A DNA stretch of 64,000 bases. Source: Sequoia sempervirens (Eukaryota > Streptophyta > Pinopsida > Cupressales > Cupressaceae). This document shows, piece by piece, positions 11,523 through 23,942 of the stretch. The notes beneath the pieces were generated by a model, which saw nothing but the letters and a program-made list of their open reading frames with translations, searched no databases and was not told the origin of the DNA. The DNA lies in contig VDFB02000001.1 in NCBI GenBank assembly GCA_007258455.2, positions 14,467,747 through 14,531,746 of the forward strand, read 5' to 3'. Each line of letters begins with the position of its first letter. Positions within the stretch are counted from its first letter, which is position 1. The position numbers and the translations under genes were made by a program.

Positions 11523-12047
11523 CTAATCTAGATCCTCATAAGGGGAAGGAGGATGAGCTTGCAAGGGTGGAATGTTAAGAGGAGGGACATCTGACCCTCC
11601 CACAACAAGGGCCAAGGAAGAGGGTCCCTCGAGGTCCTCTTCGTCAAGCTCTTGTGGGGTCAAGGTTAGCGATTTTGCAAAGATTGTTGAAAAGGCTGAG
11701 ACTTCATCCACAGAATTAAGCATGCATCCCATGGGAGCATCATGCTTATCCTCAATGGATGGTGTAGGTTGTGCCTGAGATCCACTGTTAAGCTTGCTGA
11801 ATGATTCGGGAGCAGTGACAAACTCAATGGAAGTTGGGATTGGTTCTCTCACAAGGAAAAAACAAGTCATCATGGGGCAACCTTGCGAAGAAGGTGGATT
11901 CTTCTTACGTCCTTCTTTGTCAGAAGGACCAACCTTTGCCTCTTTCTTCATGGAAGGGTATGAACTCCCCACAGACGAAGCCAGGGGTGCAGAGGAAGAG
12001 GAAGATAGAACCACAGCAGACACAACCAAATTTTTAACCATGTCCAT
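11523..12047 (-). pseudogene. Unrecognised ORF in the nested element
   Basis: 174 codons on the minus strand, rich in Ser and Pro, with acidic patches (ELDEEDLEG). No known domain is seen. It is downstream of the protease remnant in the element's reading direction, where Ty3/gypsy elements may have a protease-RT linker. It could be linker, an extra ORF, or chance. Plus-strand ORFs over the same bases look like shadows. Confidence 0.35.
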
Positions 12048-12348
12048 GGGCTTAGGGAAGGGTTGAATATCCTGGGATGAACATCAGCAAAGGCAGCTCC
12101 ACCGAAGGAGCAATAAACACCTATACCTATTTAGGGTTAGGCACGTTTGTCCTCACAACGAAAGCTAGGAGTGACTCAGGTTGAAGAGAAACAATAGGAA
12201 GGGGAGAAGGAGATATAGCAGGTGGTCCTGAAACTGGAGCGACCGTTCCTTCCTTCTATTGTGAGACAGCCTGCTCGACCAGGAAATCCTTTCGTTGAAG
12301 CTTGCACTCATGTGCAAGGCAGTTTCTATAGCTCTTGGAGTTAGAATT

Positions 12349-12711
12349 TCAAGCTTGTGAAGGGACAGGAAGTTCCTGCTCGACCATAGGAATTTCCACT
12401 ACGGTTATTTTGGGTGGAGGAACGAGTTCCTGTACAGGAGCAGAGGGAGCAAGTTGAGGAGTGACAAGAAGATTCGACTCAAGAGCCTTAACAATGAGCC
12501 TCTTTCTGTTCATTGCCTTGGGAGCAGGAGTAGTAGGACGTTGTGACAATCGAGACAAGGAGGAATCTCCTCCAAATATCTTCTTCTCATACTGAATAGG
12601 TCTAGGCTCTGTTGGTAGAACAAGAAGCTTGAACGCAGGACGCTTAGGCTTTCGCCAGGCGGGCACTGAAGGGTTCTCCTGCAAATAAGGAGCAGAACTC
12701 AATGGTACCAC
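12349..12711 (-). pseudogene. Unrecognised Pro-rich, basic ORF, probably protease-linker remnant
   Basis: 120 codons in the same frame as the retropepsin C-terminal part (12736-13149), separated by one stop near 12735. It has basic and proline-rich stretches (KPKRPAFKLL, APSAPVQELVPPPK) and no catalytic motif. Continuity of frame says it was one protein with the protease. Confidence 0.45.
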
Positions 12712-12735
12712 AGTTGAGTGAGAAGAAGCATCTGA

Positions 12736-13495
12736 CTAGGCAGTGAAAGAAGAAGGAGGATCACAAGACTGCTTTTCTTCTTTCCTCTTCCGAGCCTTAG
12801 CAACTTCATTGTCAGCTTTCAGACAAGCCCTATGTGAAATAGCATAGGGCGATGGAGGATACATCACCTTCAGCCTTAGACGTCCTTTCTTATAGTTCTG
12901 ATAAGTCTTATGCAAGAGGTTCATCCTAGGTGGAAGGGGACCCACAGATGTAGGCAACGGGTGATCCAAGGAGTAGCTACCACGTGTAACTGGCAGTCGA
13001 TAACCAGTGTCCTGGATCGCGTGCACAAAACCTCTGTGGATAAATTTCAAACATTTATGCATGACAAAGGGTACCGTGTTCATCACTACCAACCAAGGGA
13101 TACCCAAATTTGCACAGAAGAGTTCAGACCCAGGGATGATATCAAACAAGAGGTTTACGGACTTAGTCTCGATTAAGACCGATAGGACAATGCTACTTAG
13201 GGGTTACGGAAAGCCCGTCATGCATGCGAATGAAACTTATGGGTGCATCATATCCATCCTTATGTAAAAAGTTAATTAGCATAATCTCCTCTGTTATTAT
13301 ATTCACTTGTGATGTCGGGTCAACAAGGACATTGGCTACGATGTTCCCATTGATCCGTCCATGAATGTAAAGAGGAGATGGTTCCCTGTTGAAGCCCATC
13401 GGCAGGTCTTGTGAACTAAAGGTTATGCCAACACTACTATCCACTAGTTGCACGGAGGGGATGGGTTGATGTAAAAAGGAGGCCATTACACACAC
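12736..13495 (-). pseudogene. Retropepsin-like protease, frameshifted, active site altered
   Basis: The N-terminal part (13495-13193) has the flap-strand lead INGNIVANVLVDPTSQVNIIT. The normal D-[ST]-G-[AS] active site reads D-P-T-S, so the glycine is gone. After a frameshift near 13190, the C-terminal part (13149-12736) has FDIIPGSELFCANLGIPWL and VPFVMHKCLKFIHRG. These match the ending of non-chromoviral Ty3/gypsy proteases (a LLGRPWI-type motif, then a H-x-KLKF motif). It would have cut the element polyprotein. It lies close to the 5' LTR with no recognisable gag in front, so gag was lost or was never present. Confidence 0.7.
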
Positions 13496-13699
13496 TATAC
13501 AATGCCTTCATAGAATCCCCAAGGGTTATTAGATAAGATGGTGACCCAATTAAGGTTTCATCGTGCAATACCTTTGGAACCTTTCGACTACGTCAACTAG
13601 GGGTCGTAGGTTGGGTTGTAAGGTGACAACCTTACAACACTCACACCTACAACACTTCTAGAGTATGAGGAAAGGGACTATCAGTATCGCAAGAATAGA

Positions 13700-13731
13700 A
13701 CCAAAATGGTTCATGTCAAGTTCACCAAAAA
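13700..13731 (-). promoter_or_regulatory. Candidate primer binding site of the nested element
   Basis: Reading the minus strand out of the 5' LTR gives TTTT and then TGGTGAACTTGACATG. The TGG start fits a tRNA CCA end, but I cannot match the rest to a particular tRNA from memory. Confidence 0.4.
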
Positions 13732-14972
13732 TGTAAGAGATGGGGACCACCGCATGCAAGACCCCAGGTCACGGAGGGTCAAGATGCGAGAGGCTGCCCT
13801 AACTTACCTCAACTAAGTGCAATATTTAGGGCATGTAAGGTGAGGGTAGCGAGGACCGTAGGGCCTCTCAGCTACTCAACAAGCCTAAAATGTAGAAAGA
13901 GGCTAGGTGAGCTAGTTTCTAGGCTTAACACTTCGTCTCAGAAAGTTCTCTATCCAAGGATAGAAGCACAGACTTTGGATGATAGCGCGGCATGTTGGCA
14001 TCTCAAAAGTGCATTGTTGTCCATACAACTAGACAATGACAAAGATAAGGTCAATCCACTAAAAACTAGCTAATGGCCTAGCAAGCTAACTAAAAGGCAA
14101 AAATGACAAAACTAAGTGAATTAAATAATCTCTAATATTGTGAAGTAAATAGGCAAGAGTGATAAAGATGAGGAGAATCTCACCAATGAACTCGTTCACC
14201 AGCTGATCCTTCGAGAGCTCACACACCTACACATAGCAAGAGAGAGGAATGTTGGGTGGTTGTATAGGGGATTGCTTCAGTCAAACCCCTATTTAGGTGT
14301 TTCCACCTCCACAGACATCCAAAGGAAAAGAGATAAAGAAGTAATAAATATAGAAGCACTACAAAAACAGTACTATGCTACTCAACCAAGTGATAGAGGA
14401 GAGGAGAGGGAAGCTTACCACCTCCACCAAGAGCACTCAAGGCTGCTTGGGGGAGAAATGAGAGGAACTCAAGCCTCTATTGCAATGGTGTGATCCCAAA
14501 CGTGCTCTACTGAAGTGATGGAGTGTGATGTTGTTGCAATGGAATGCTTAGAATGCTTAGAAGTGAGTGAAAATGAACTTGTGAGAATGAGAATATGAGA
14601 GCCAAGTTTGTTCAAGATTTCTTCCAACCCCCATATGCAAGTTCAAAGACCGAATATGAAGGAATGAGAAAGAAAATGACCATATTCGGGTCGAGTGGCC
14701 GAAGGAGGCATTACAACTTCACTACCAATGGGAAGAGTAACGCCTCTGTTGGCTTAGCCATAGGAATCTACCAGGGACATAAGCGCGTCGCGTAGACGTT
14801 TGTGCATTGTGTGGTCATCCCTGACAGAAATGCCTCCTCCAACACACAAAACAAGTGCTAAGTGGACTACCATCAGTGGGCTTAAGTAAGTTTAAGCCTC
14901 CAACTTAGGTTTTCTAAAGTGTATAGAGGAAAAGAGCAAAATTGTGCCTAGGGTGCAAATCGCTCTTATACA
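13732..14972 (-). repeat. 5' LTR of the nested element
   Basis: Full-length partner of 8599-9839. A TATA-like stretch on the minus strand (TATATTTATT, near 14346-14355) could be the promoter. The ORFs at 13840-14795 are LTR sequence, not genes. Confidence 0.92.
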
Positions 14973-14977
14973 GAAGG
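14973..14977. repeat. Target-site duplication GAAGG, right copy
   Basis: Identical to 8594-8598. Removing one copy and the element restores the host reading frame across the junction. Confidence 0.93.
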
Positions 14978-17331
14978 ATATCCGTACAAAAATGAGGAGG
15001 AAGCTAAGCAACCTCGCTCACCACCACCCACCACCTTTGTTCTCCCATCAACTGCTACCACTACACCATCCCCTTTCACTCCCCAATCACCACCCATCTC
15101 ATCTCCTCCCGTTGTGGACATCTTTGTCCACCTCACCTCTGCTTCCCTAACTGCTCCCTAGTGGTGCTAGATTCTTCTTCCTTCATTACTTCCCCACTGT
15201 CGTCTTCCTTGCTCCTGCCTCCCTTGCCCACTATTTCTACTCTGCCACCTTCTTTTCCAACAACCTCTGTGGCACCCCTCTCCTTGTTGCATGCCTTTGC
15301 TACATATTTACATAACGTACCAACTAAGCTCTCTATGGTGATCTTAAGCCCTCAGGTTAAAATGTTAAAGGCCTGGCTTGTTTCTGCCTTGCCTCTACCT
15401 CCACCTCCTACCGAGCCACCTAAAATGGAGGTAGCAATGCAAATCTATAAAGAGATGGAGAGGCTAAGTGCATAGCAACCTAAAGAAATAATAAAAGATA
15501 TTGTTGAAGAACCAGGAGACTCTGACTGAGATGACTACTTTGAGCATCCTAAATGAGGATTAAAGGTTTATTTAGATGAGGTAGCCTCCAAGGAAGAAGG
15601 GAAACAAATTCTCAAGGATGGGGATGCTGGAAAAATTGATGACTACTATGATGTGGAGACCTCTAACCAAGAGCCAGAAGAAGAATAGCCTAAAAGGCAT
15701 ATAAATGAGGAGGAAAACCTAGAGGAGTGTCATTCCGATGAAGGGAAAATTGATACAGGTAAAACTGATGATCCTCCAAAAATTGGTCGAGATGAGGGCT
15801 TGTTACATGAAGAAATTCCTCAAGAAGGAGAACAAGAGAAAGAGAAGGAAGAAGAAGAAGAAACCATAGAGGAAAAGGATGTCAAGCCTGATAAAGGTGT
15901 CAAAGTTCAACATATAGAAGATAAGGGGGCAACACAGTAAGAAAATATTGGTGAAGAAAACATAGCATCCGTGGAGCCCGACAAAGGAAAGGCCATATTA
16001 CAAGAGGAGTAGTGACATGAAGAAAAGGCTAATGTTGAGGATGCTCTCAGGCATGACAGGGAAGAGCTATCAAAGGAATAGGAAGAAGGGGAGGATAATG
16101 AATGCTCAGATCATCAAACGAAGGTCCCCTCGTGGCTAGAGCAACAATTGAAGAGAAATCCCCCCATGCTTGCAAGCCCTAAGGCTTAATTGGAAGCTAT
16201 ATTGGCATGTGCACAAGTAAAGACCCAAAAAGAGAAGAAGATAAAGATCAAGTCTCACATTACAATTGATGCATCAGGGTCTAGAATATTGCAGGTAGCT
16301 ACTCCCACTACGTGAAAAGATGTGGATGCCCATCAAGGCAAGGATTATCAAATATCTACCATCAATATAGGCCCACCATCTCATGCCTAGAAGATTGATG
16401 AATTTTAGGGGTCAATGTCCACCATCCTCCAAAAAATGAATAAGGATCAATCAAAAAAGAGGAGCTAAAATCATAGGTGGAAAAACTAACTGCCTTTATA
16501 CAACAGTGGACAGCATCAGGAGAAGAAGTTCCAGTAGAGTTGCCTGCACCCACCTTGCTCTCCAAAGAGGAAGTCAGTAAAATGGAAAGAATGAAGAACT
16601 GAACCAAGTCCATATCTAATCGGCTCAGAAGAGTCATCAATAGAGGATACAAAGGCATTAAGTGTGTAGTCCAGTTGCATAACCGATATCAAGTTTTGTA
16701 GAAGGAAGTAGAGTCCATGATTGACATGTGTAAAGAATTTCCAAAGCTTTATCGCATCACATACCTGAAGTTGAAGAGAATTCTCAAGCTCTCTCAAATG
16801 ACCTAGGAAAAGGAGTTAGATCTACCAAAAGAAGACCACTGGCTGCTTGAGGCATGGCTATTAAATTTTGAGTACAAGAAGGGAGTTCTAGGGAAATCGT
16901 TGATTGAGTTGAAGTCTTATCATGAGAAAATTATGGATCATCTAGCAGAATGTGATGAATTCCTCAAACTAATGATAGGATATGAAATTCCAGTGCTAGA
17001 GTTGGACCAAGAACTTATAAAGCACAAATTCCACAAGAGAATAGAACAAGGAGTCAGTGACACTTTGTCAACAAATTTCATGGATTTCACAGCACGATCC
17101 TTCTCGAAGTCAAAACAAATGATCAAAGTAAAACCAAAGGGCATAAGGAATCGAGATCAACTGATGGAAGGATTCGAGAGGGTTACCTTCCAAAACTTGA
17201 AATCTTACTTATCAAAGCAAAAAAAATTGTTAGCTATCATTAGCATCTTTGTTGAGCATGCTACAACACAAAAGGAAGATGGAAACCCTACAATAGATGA
17301 TGGAATTTTAAATAAGTAGTTACAAGACAAA
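14978..17331 (+). pseudogene. C-terminal part of the long gag-like or extra ORF
   Basis: The reading frame left open at 8598 continues from 14978 for 60 codons, into a Pro/Ser/Thr-rich linker, then shifts near 15160. The region 15480-16150 is strongly acidic (EKEKEEEEETIEEKD). From 16462 a single frame runs to the stop at 17320 with several TAG or TGA interruptions. It has helical, Lys-rich sequence (MERMKN, KEVESMIDMCKEF, HKRIEQGVSD) that may form coiled coil. Together with the left part it would encode well over 1,200 residues. No enzyme motif and no CCHC knuckle are visible. An LTR-like promoter block follows directly. Confidence 0.5.
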
Positions 17332-17375
17332 ATAGACTACAAGAAAAAATAGGGAAAAGACAAAATAGTCTATTT
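17329..17375. repeat. 10-bp inverted repeat with an overlapping direct repeat after the long ORF
   Basis: AAATAGACTA (17330-17339) and TAGTCTATTT (17366-17375) are perfect inverted repeats. AAGACAAAATAG also occurs as a direct repeat at 17324-17335 and 17357-17368. It could be a transcript hairpin just past the stop codon. Confidence 0.7.
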
Positions 17376-17640
17376 CATATTGTAAACTTTTCTACTCATA
17401 TGGGGTTAGGTGAAACCCTAAACTAGAATGAATTTGAGACATTCATTGTAAATAAATCTTGACCATTCATTCTACTTTTGGAAAACCATAAATAGGGGCA
17501 TCCTCTCATTTTCAAGAGGGAGATGAGTTGTTGTGTAAAGACATGTTGCTGCAATATATAAGAAAAGCATTGAGTTGATGGTTTCTTGTGTATTGCTCTT
17601 TATGTGTGCATGATTCTATCTCAAAAAGTTTATTTCAACA
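17376..17640 (+). promoter_or_regulatory. LTR-like promoter block downstream of the long ORF
   Basis: AAACCCTAAACTAG, then CCATAAATAGGGGCATC near 17486, then a GA-rich leader has the look of the U3-R part of a plant LTR. I found no second copy in the window, so the LTR call rests on composition and position only. Confidence 0.35.
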
Positions 17641-19488
17641 TTGTTTATTTTAGTTTGAGTTTGTTTTTTGTTAGCAGTTCATGTTGAGCTTTAATGGTGG
17701 ATGTATGCTATAGTGTTTGATGCATTTACAGCTCATAGTTTTAGTAATTTTTTGATGACAAATTGTTGTGTAAAGTTATTTTGAGATTCTTTTTTCTGTT
17801 GCACCTAAGTTCAATTGTATGTTCATACTAAAAAGGTGAATGCACAATCTAAAATCTGTAAAGAATCTTAGAAGATTGCACTAGTTCTGTAATACTATAG
17901 GTTGTCCCTGGTTAAGTAAAACTCAGTTTGGGATTTTGTCCACTATAGGATTAGTCATTGTTACTGTTCATCTTAGTTTCATATTTAGGAAAACTTCTAA
18001 ACCCTTCACTCTTTTGAATTTTATTTTAAAATATAAGTTAAATGTACAATTCTAGCATCACTATAAAGCTAAATTTGAAGACAGAAGTGAGTTTCAGATT
18101 GCTACCTTGGCATTGTTATCATTGTTCATTCATTTCTAGAAATCTAAAACTTCATCACGGACCTAGGAAAACTCCATGATTTTTCAACCATAAATGCCCT
18201 TTGTGATTACTAGCAAATCACAACAAACAATTGAGTTGTTTTTGCAAAGTCGTGACCTAACACCTGAGAGATCTTAGGGTGATTTTCTAAAACTTAGTTG
18301 CAGAATTTCACCTTTCAAGAGAGACATCACGCTTGTGTGTTGTCTGTGTTGAGAAGTGCAAAAACACCCATCAACACTAATCAAATACTCATTCACCCAA
18401 GGGTGATTGAGTCCCTCTACACATGCTAAATCCAACTTTCAATGATAGGTACACATCATTCGATACTTCCCAGATCCACCTGCAATCTATAGTTTCAATT
18501 TATTTATTTCTAAAATATTGCATTTTCATATTAGGTCATATAGTTTAATCATTCCACATCATTTACAATTCATTTCTAAGACTCAAAAGGATCAAATCTA
18601 GGTCTGATTGGCTCACCTTTGAGGTTGAAAGTCAATATTTTCACCTTGTTGATTTGTGCATTCTAATGAAACCTTTAGAAAAGTGGAATTAATCCTAGGT
18701 TATTTACATTTAGAACACCATCATTCATTAACCAATTCCATTTTTCTATGTTTCAATTAATATTCTCAATCTAGAGATGTCCCAAGCTTTTTATAGTCAC
18801 CAAACTTGCTATGGTTCAAAATTGAGTCCATCGAGTTTGAATCCAAGCACTACGACATTTATTTGATATGTAAGAATGAACATGGTCACACATAAATAAA
18901 TTTATATAGTGTGTGTGTGTAGAGATTTGTTCTCCTTATTTTTATGTTTGAATCTATTAAAGTGACATTAAAATATGTTTGAGGAGAAATTATCATATTT
19001 CCAAGGTCAATTTCTCCTAGTTCAACTCCTAGGCAAATTGATAAGTTACTATTCTAAGTGAATAATTCTAGATAATATTCACAAGTTTATATAGATGACC
19101 TATATGACTATGATGCAATGTGCTCTTTTTATCTCTAAATATAATTTTTATTAAAACATTGTTCCTTTTTTGAACATTATCCAACATAATTCAATGAAAT
19201 TCACATTAAATCTCTTTAAATACCAAAACATAACAATAAGTCACATGAGCATGTGTCAAGTTATGAAAAAAGGCAAGAATTTTGAAATTTAAATTTAACA
19301 TTTGAATTTTGATTTCAATCCCATGTTCCTTGATTTTGAACTAAGATAGTTACATGTAGTATCATGAAAATAAATGTAAGGGCTAAAATAGTATGTTTGA
19401 GGTAGAGAGAATGTATGGAGATAAAGCTAAAATGGATATAATGGTGAATGCATTGAATATTATGTAAATGGGGATGGGATAAGGCCAA
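17641..19488. other. AT-rich sequence, no recognised gene
   Basis: About 1.8 kb with only short ORFs and no motif on either strand. It contains a short (GT)n near 18910. Confidence 0.6.
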
Positions 19489-19975
19489 ATATTTGGGGTA
19501 GGTACAAATAAGGATGAATTGGATAAGGAAAGGTATTTTTTCATTAGCTAAACTTACTATTAGAATGAGATGTTTGTTAGTACGCAATTATATCAAGATA
19601 TTCCATCAAAATGGGCCCAAAACCAAATGTGAATTGGTATAGTATGCTAATATCACAATTAAATTTCCCCCCACTTTTATATGCATGTGAATCTAAAATA
19701 TGTATATATTTAGGAGTATGTATGATATTAGCTAAACTTTTATATTTGGGGGTAAGTGCACATAAAGATGAAGTGGATAAGGAAATGTATTTTTCATTAT
19801 ATAAACTTACTAATAGAATGAGATGTTTTTTGGTATGTAATTATATTAAGATATTCCATCAAAATGGGGCCAAAACCAAATGGGAATTGGTATAGTATGC
19901 TAATATCACCATTACATTTCCCCCTGATGTTTAGATGCATGTGAATCTAAATTCTATATACAAACACTTCAAAGT
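19489..19975. repeat. Tandem duplication, 253-bp period
   Basis: Copies start at 19489 and 19742 (ATATTTGGGG...). They share matching blocks such as TTCCATCAAAATGGG at 19601 and 19854, and the following TGGTATAGTATGCTAATATC. Small indels and substitutions separate the copies. Confidence 0.85.
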
Positions 19976-21953
19976 GAGATATGGTAAAGTAATCAACCAT
20001 TCTTAGATTTTTATTATGTTCCTTTTCTTAGAATTAGCACTCCATTGGAATCCATATAATAGAGAAAATATATAAAATGAGTAGCTTCTACCATGCAAGT
20101 GAAATAGGCACAAAAATATATAGTTTTAACCAATTACTAAAAATGAAAAGTAGAGAAAGAGAAACATTATAATTTTTTCTTGTATGAAAAGTGATGCATT
20201 GTGATCCATTTGACATAACCATGTAATGTGACTCCTATTTATTATGGAAAATATGATTTGAAACATTAATTATGAAAATACAATGTGGCTCTACCCAACA
20301 AGGAAAAATATGATTTACTAAATTCCATTAATATTATAAAGCTCCACTCAATTGTGGGTGTGCAATACAATCAAGATTGATCTAGGTATAATTATGAATC
20401 CATATGTAGTATGTCACTACTTTAAATCTCAATCATAGAAATTCTAGTGAATATATAAGACCCCCTATAATTGGTAACATACATTATATGCAAGGAATTA
20501 AAGGAGAGGGGAAACAATCCATGATAAACTATGTGAAAGTATGTAATTATTGCTATAATGTAAAAAAAAAAAAAAAAAACAAATATCAATAATAGTCATA
20601 TAAGAAAATATAGTATGTAATCATGTAAGCACATAGTAGGCAATGATTATCAAGGAAAGGTTTCTCATGGTATAAGAAAACCATGAAGAAACAATGAATT
20701 GAAGGCTAGATAAAAGTTATTAAGTATACCAAATATATAGTCAAGTTTTAGGATAGTGATGTAACAAAAAATAGTACGATATAAGTGTGAAAGAACATGT
20801 AAGAATAATTGTTAAGATTAGGTAATGCTCATAATTATAAAATCATAGGCATTAAATATAGAGATCACAAGTGTGTAGCATGAAGAACATAGATCATGAA
20901 AGTATATGTGCATGGGGAACACAAAAGCACACAAAATGAGAAATATTAAACATGAGAAAAGATGAAAGATAAACCAAGCATGCATAGAAGCTAAGTTAGT
21001 AGAATATTAGAGAACAAATCATGATGCATAATAAATTAAGTGCTAAGGATGAAAATGACATACTAAATATGTCCCCAATTAGGGGAAAAAAGCATGAGTC
21101 TCAACATCAAGGGTGAAATAAGAATACAACAAACAAGACATGATGAAAAAGGTCAAATTGTAAGGAAACAAACAAAATTAAATATGAAAAATAAAAATAT
21201 AGATACAAATCTGTAGTCTAAATGACTGTTCATGAATCATGGAACAAATCTAGGAGGATCTTCCTCCAAAAGATCATCCTCCTCCAAAAATGATTTATCG
21301 TATTCTTTCTCCTTGGTTATGGAAATTGTTTCATCATGATTTAATTTTTTAGTACCATGTGTTTAACTCTTTGATGAGAATTTGTACTTTTTTGTAATTA
21401 CACTATTAATGATTGGGATATTAAGTATGTGTTTCTATATCATTTTTTGTTGTATTTTTGGAGATGGTTGTGTAGGAAGATTTGGCATTTGTTGTAACAC
21501 AACACTTGGCTTTGGAATTCATAAATTTTTCTTGGCATGAAATATTATCTTTTTTAATATAGGCCCATTTTGATTATTTGGTGAATAAAATGGTGAAGTA
21601 TGTCTAGATTTATGAAATTCCACCTTCTTTTATCTTTTCCTTTTCCCTACTCTATTCTTGTAATTGATTTTTTTATAGATCGTGTAAATATTTTCACTAT
21701 TAAAATAAGGTTCATTAGGAGTATGAAGATAAGTTTCCAAAGTGAAATGAATTAAATATAAAAGGGATTGGTATGAATCTCTTTTAATGTTTACAACTTT
21801 ACCATCTTTCAAAATTTTCACATGCAAGTGAATGACTAAAGATATAGATTTCATATATTCCAACCAAGGTTTATCCAATACCATGTGGAGTTGATTGTCG
21901 TTTGGCTCTCCTTGAAACCGCATGTGTCGTAGTCTTTTCCTAGTTCCCTAAGT
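19976..21953. other. AT-rich sequence, no recognised gene
   Basis: About 2 kb. It includes an A18 run at 20562-20579 and a small duplicated GATC(x)TCCTCCAAAA motif at 21254-21285. The minus ORF at 21630-21923 (97 codons) matches nothing I know. Confidence 0.55.
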
Positions 21954-23560
21954 ATGGAGGGTGATACAAACCCCCCGGATTAAATAAGAAATCTTCAACT
22001 AGCGCAGATATTGCAAGCCCAAAATCTTTCAAAGATATCATTGCAAGTGAAAGAAACCATCTGCCACAAGGGGCCAAGTTCGTGTTTGAAGGTGTGGAGG
22101 ATGGAAAAGGATCGGGAGGGGAAGAAAAAGGTAAGCAATCTATGACTTCCCCCAAAAAAGTAGTTCTAATTCCAAATGAAATTCTTGATAATGCCATTTT
22201 TGTTGAAGATTCTAGGTTGCAAAAACCTGTAATTTTCTTTGTGGCCATGGAGACCGCTAGGGTTCCAACAAGAAAATTTATGGATGGGTGGTTTCATAAT
22301 GTTTGGGAAAAAAAATTAGGGCTACAATATTATTTTTGCAGAATGGTTAAAAAGGGCTTGTTTTTGGTTTTCTTTAAAATTCTCTAAAGAAGCAATTTTG
22401 GAATGTGGGTAAAAAAATCTTTTGAGCCCTTGCATGGCTCCTAGATGCCTTGGACAAAAAGGTATTGGCGCTCTCTAGTCCAAGATGGCTTGTGATAAAA
22501 CATGTTCTCCCTAGACTTTGGAAATTCATACTACTCCACTTGGATCCCTATGGAAACATTATTAGAATGGATCACACCAAGTCTTCGCTTTCTCATTCAT
22601 ATGCGAGGGCCTTGGTCTCGCTATACCCAAGGGTCGACCCCCTTGAAATTCTATAAATTAGGGTTAGGAAGGATACATTCACCTGCAATATCAAAACCAT
22701 AGGGGGGCTTAATGTCTGCTACTTATGTCAGAGGGAAGATCGTATTAGAAGAAACTACCCTTTAATCAAAAAGAGAAACAATGGCTTCACCCTAGGCAGA
22801 GGAGAAGAAAAAAATATTAATAATACCCCCCCAGAAAAATCTTGGGGAAAACATGACACTTGTGAATAATTCAGAAGAAATTATCAAGGATGGGACTAAC
22901 CAAGGAGGAAATAACAATGACACGCCCCTGAGCCTTGAATCTGTTGAGGGTGGGAAGGCTATGTGCCTTGGATGGCCTGGTGAAGAGGCAAAAAAATAAA
23001 CTAAAGATAAGGATGGCTCAGAAAGAGTCGCCAATCAACTAAAAAATGCTAATGGAAGAATTGGAAAAAACACCTCGAGAAGGAAACCTGGGGATTGAAA
23101 CCCCCTGTTAAAATAACAATAATAAAATATTGTGCAAAAATAATACATCATGCTTCGAAGGAGCAACAAAAAATGAAAGCAATGGGAAATTAAATGCCCA
23201 ATAGTTGGAAATGGAAAAAAGCAGACAAAGCATCACTCAAAGAAAGAAAGAGGGAAGTGAAAAACAGAGCAGGGAGGAATCAGAGAAGAAAATATACACC
23301 TCCAATTACAAATACTTTAAAAAAGGAGGCAGAACTAGTAGTGATGATCCTAACCAAGAGGGAGACAAAAATAAACTAAACAATAAAGAACAAGAGATGC
23401 TTTCACATGTCAAAAAAATTGTCTATGAATTTGAAGGGAAAAATATAGGTCCCAACTCCCAACCCTTGATGATTGGAAATGAGGGACAACCTAAAGATAA
23501 TGGAAATGGTGTAGAGGCATCAAACCCCCTGATACTATCTACCCAATGAATGGAAATGAA
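21954..23560 (+). pseudogene. LINE (L1-type) ORF1, DUF4283-like with degenerate CCHC knuckle
   Basis: An ATG at 21954 opens the frame. A shift near 21970 leads into the DUF4283-like region: FVEDSRLQKPVIFFVAMETA, GWFHNVWEKKLG and RMVKKGLFLVFF (22196-22384). The frame then shifts again to SSPRWLVIKHVLPRLWKF (22474 on). The zinc knuckle near 22730 reads CYLCQREDRIRRNYP: the expected His is Arg (CGT) and the last Cys is Tyr (TAC), each one transition from the consensus. A basic, polar tail follows (23194-23549). ORF1 of plant L1 elements is an RNA-binding chaperone. It precedes the endonuclease at 23943. Confidence 0.75.
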
Positions 23561-23942
23561 AGGGTGGATGCTATAAGAGTCCCTCAACATACATAAGTGT
23601 CTCTTGCTATTCTTGATGAATTGGTTACCTCAGATGGTTTGATCTCTCAGTAAAGCATGGAATCTATAGAGGACATAGGAGAATATTTTGCTAAGGATAT
23701 CGTAGAAGGAGAGGAGATTCCCATGACTATAATGATAAAAAAGGAGATACTAAAAGAAAAGGGGAGGGGGAACCAATAAAAATCTGAATAGAGATAGTAT
23801 CCACTTAGAAAGGGAAAAAAGGAAAAAGAATAGTGGAGTCATTCCAATACACACTGCCAAAAGAATAGAGATAGAAGACATTGCCAAAATGCTTTGACAA
23901 CTTCAAGCTCAACAAAGAGCCCCTCTCCAATGATCATGCATC

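Larger units (their letters stand above)
8599..14972 (-). mobile_element. Complete non-autonomous LTR retrotransposon nested in the long ORF
   Basis: Two 1,241-bp direct copies (8599-9839 and 13732-14972) begin TGTAAGAGA and end CTCTTATACA, and the outer flanks carry the same 5 bp, GAAGG (8594-8598 and 14973-14977). The polypurine tract (minus strand GTGGGGGAAAAA) abuts the left LTR, so the element reads on the minus strand with its 5' LTR on the right. The 3.9-kb interior has a broken retropepsin and two unrecognised ORFs but no RT, RNase H or integrase, so mobilisation needed a helper. The protease shape suggests Ty3/gypsy. The LTRs differ at roughly one base in ten by eye, which implies an old insertion. 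Confidence 0.93.

Noticed and set aside
13840..14795. ORFs at 13840-14073, 14260-14493 and 14595-14795 as genes
   Set aside because: They lie wholly inside the 5' LTR of the nested element and are not preserved as frames in the partner LTR.
17390..17430. AAACCCTAAA as a telomere-type repeat
   Set aside because: It occurs singly, not in tandem, and fits an LTR context better.
20562..20579. A18 run as a LINE or SINE tail
   Set aside because: No LINE coding sequence or SINE promoter boxes precede it and no flanking duplication is seen.
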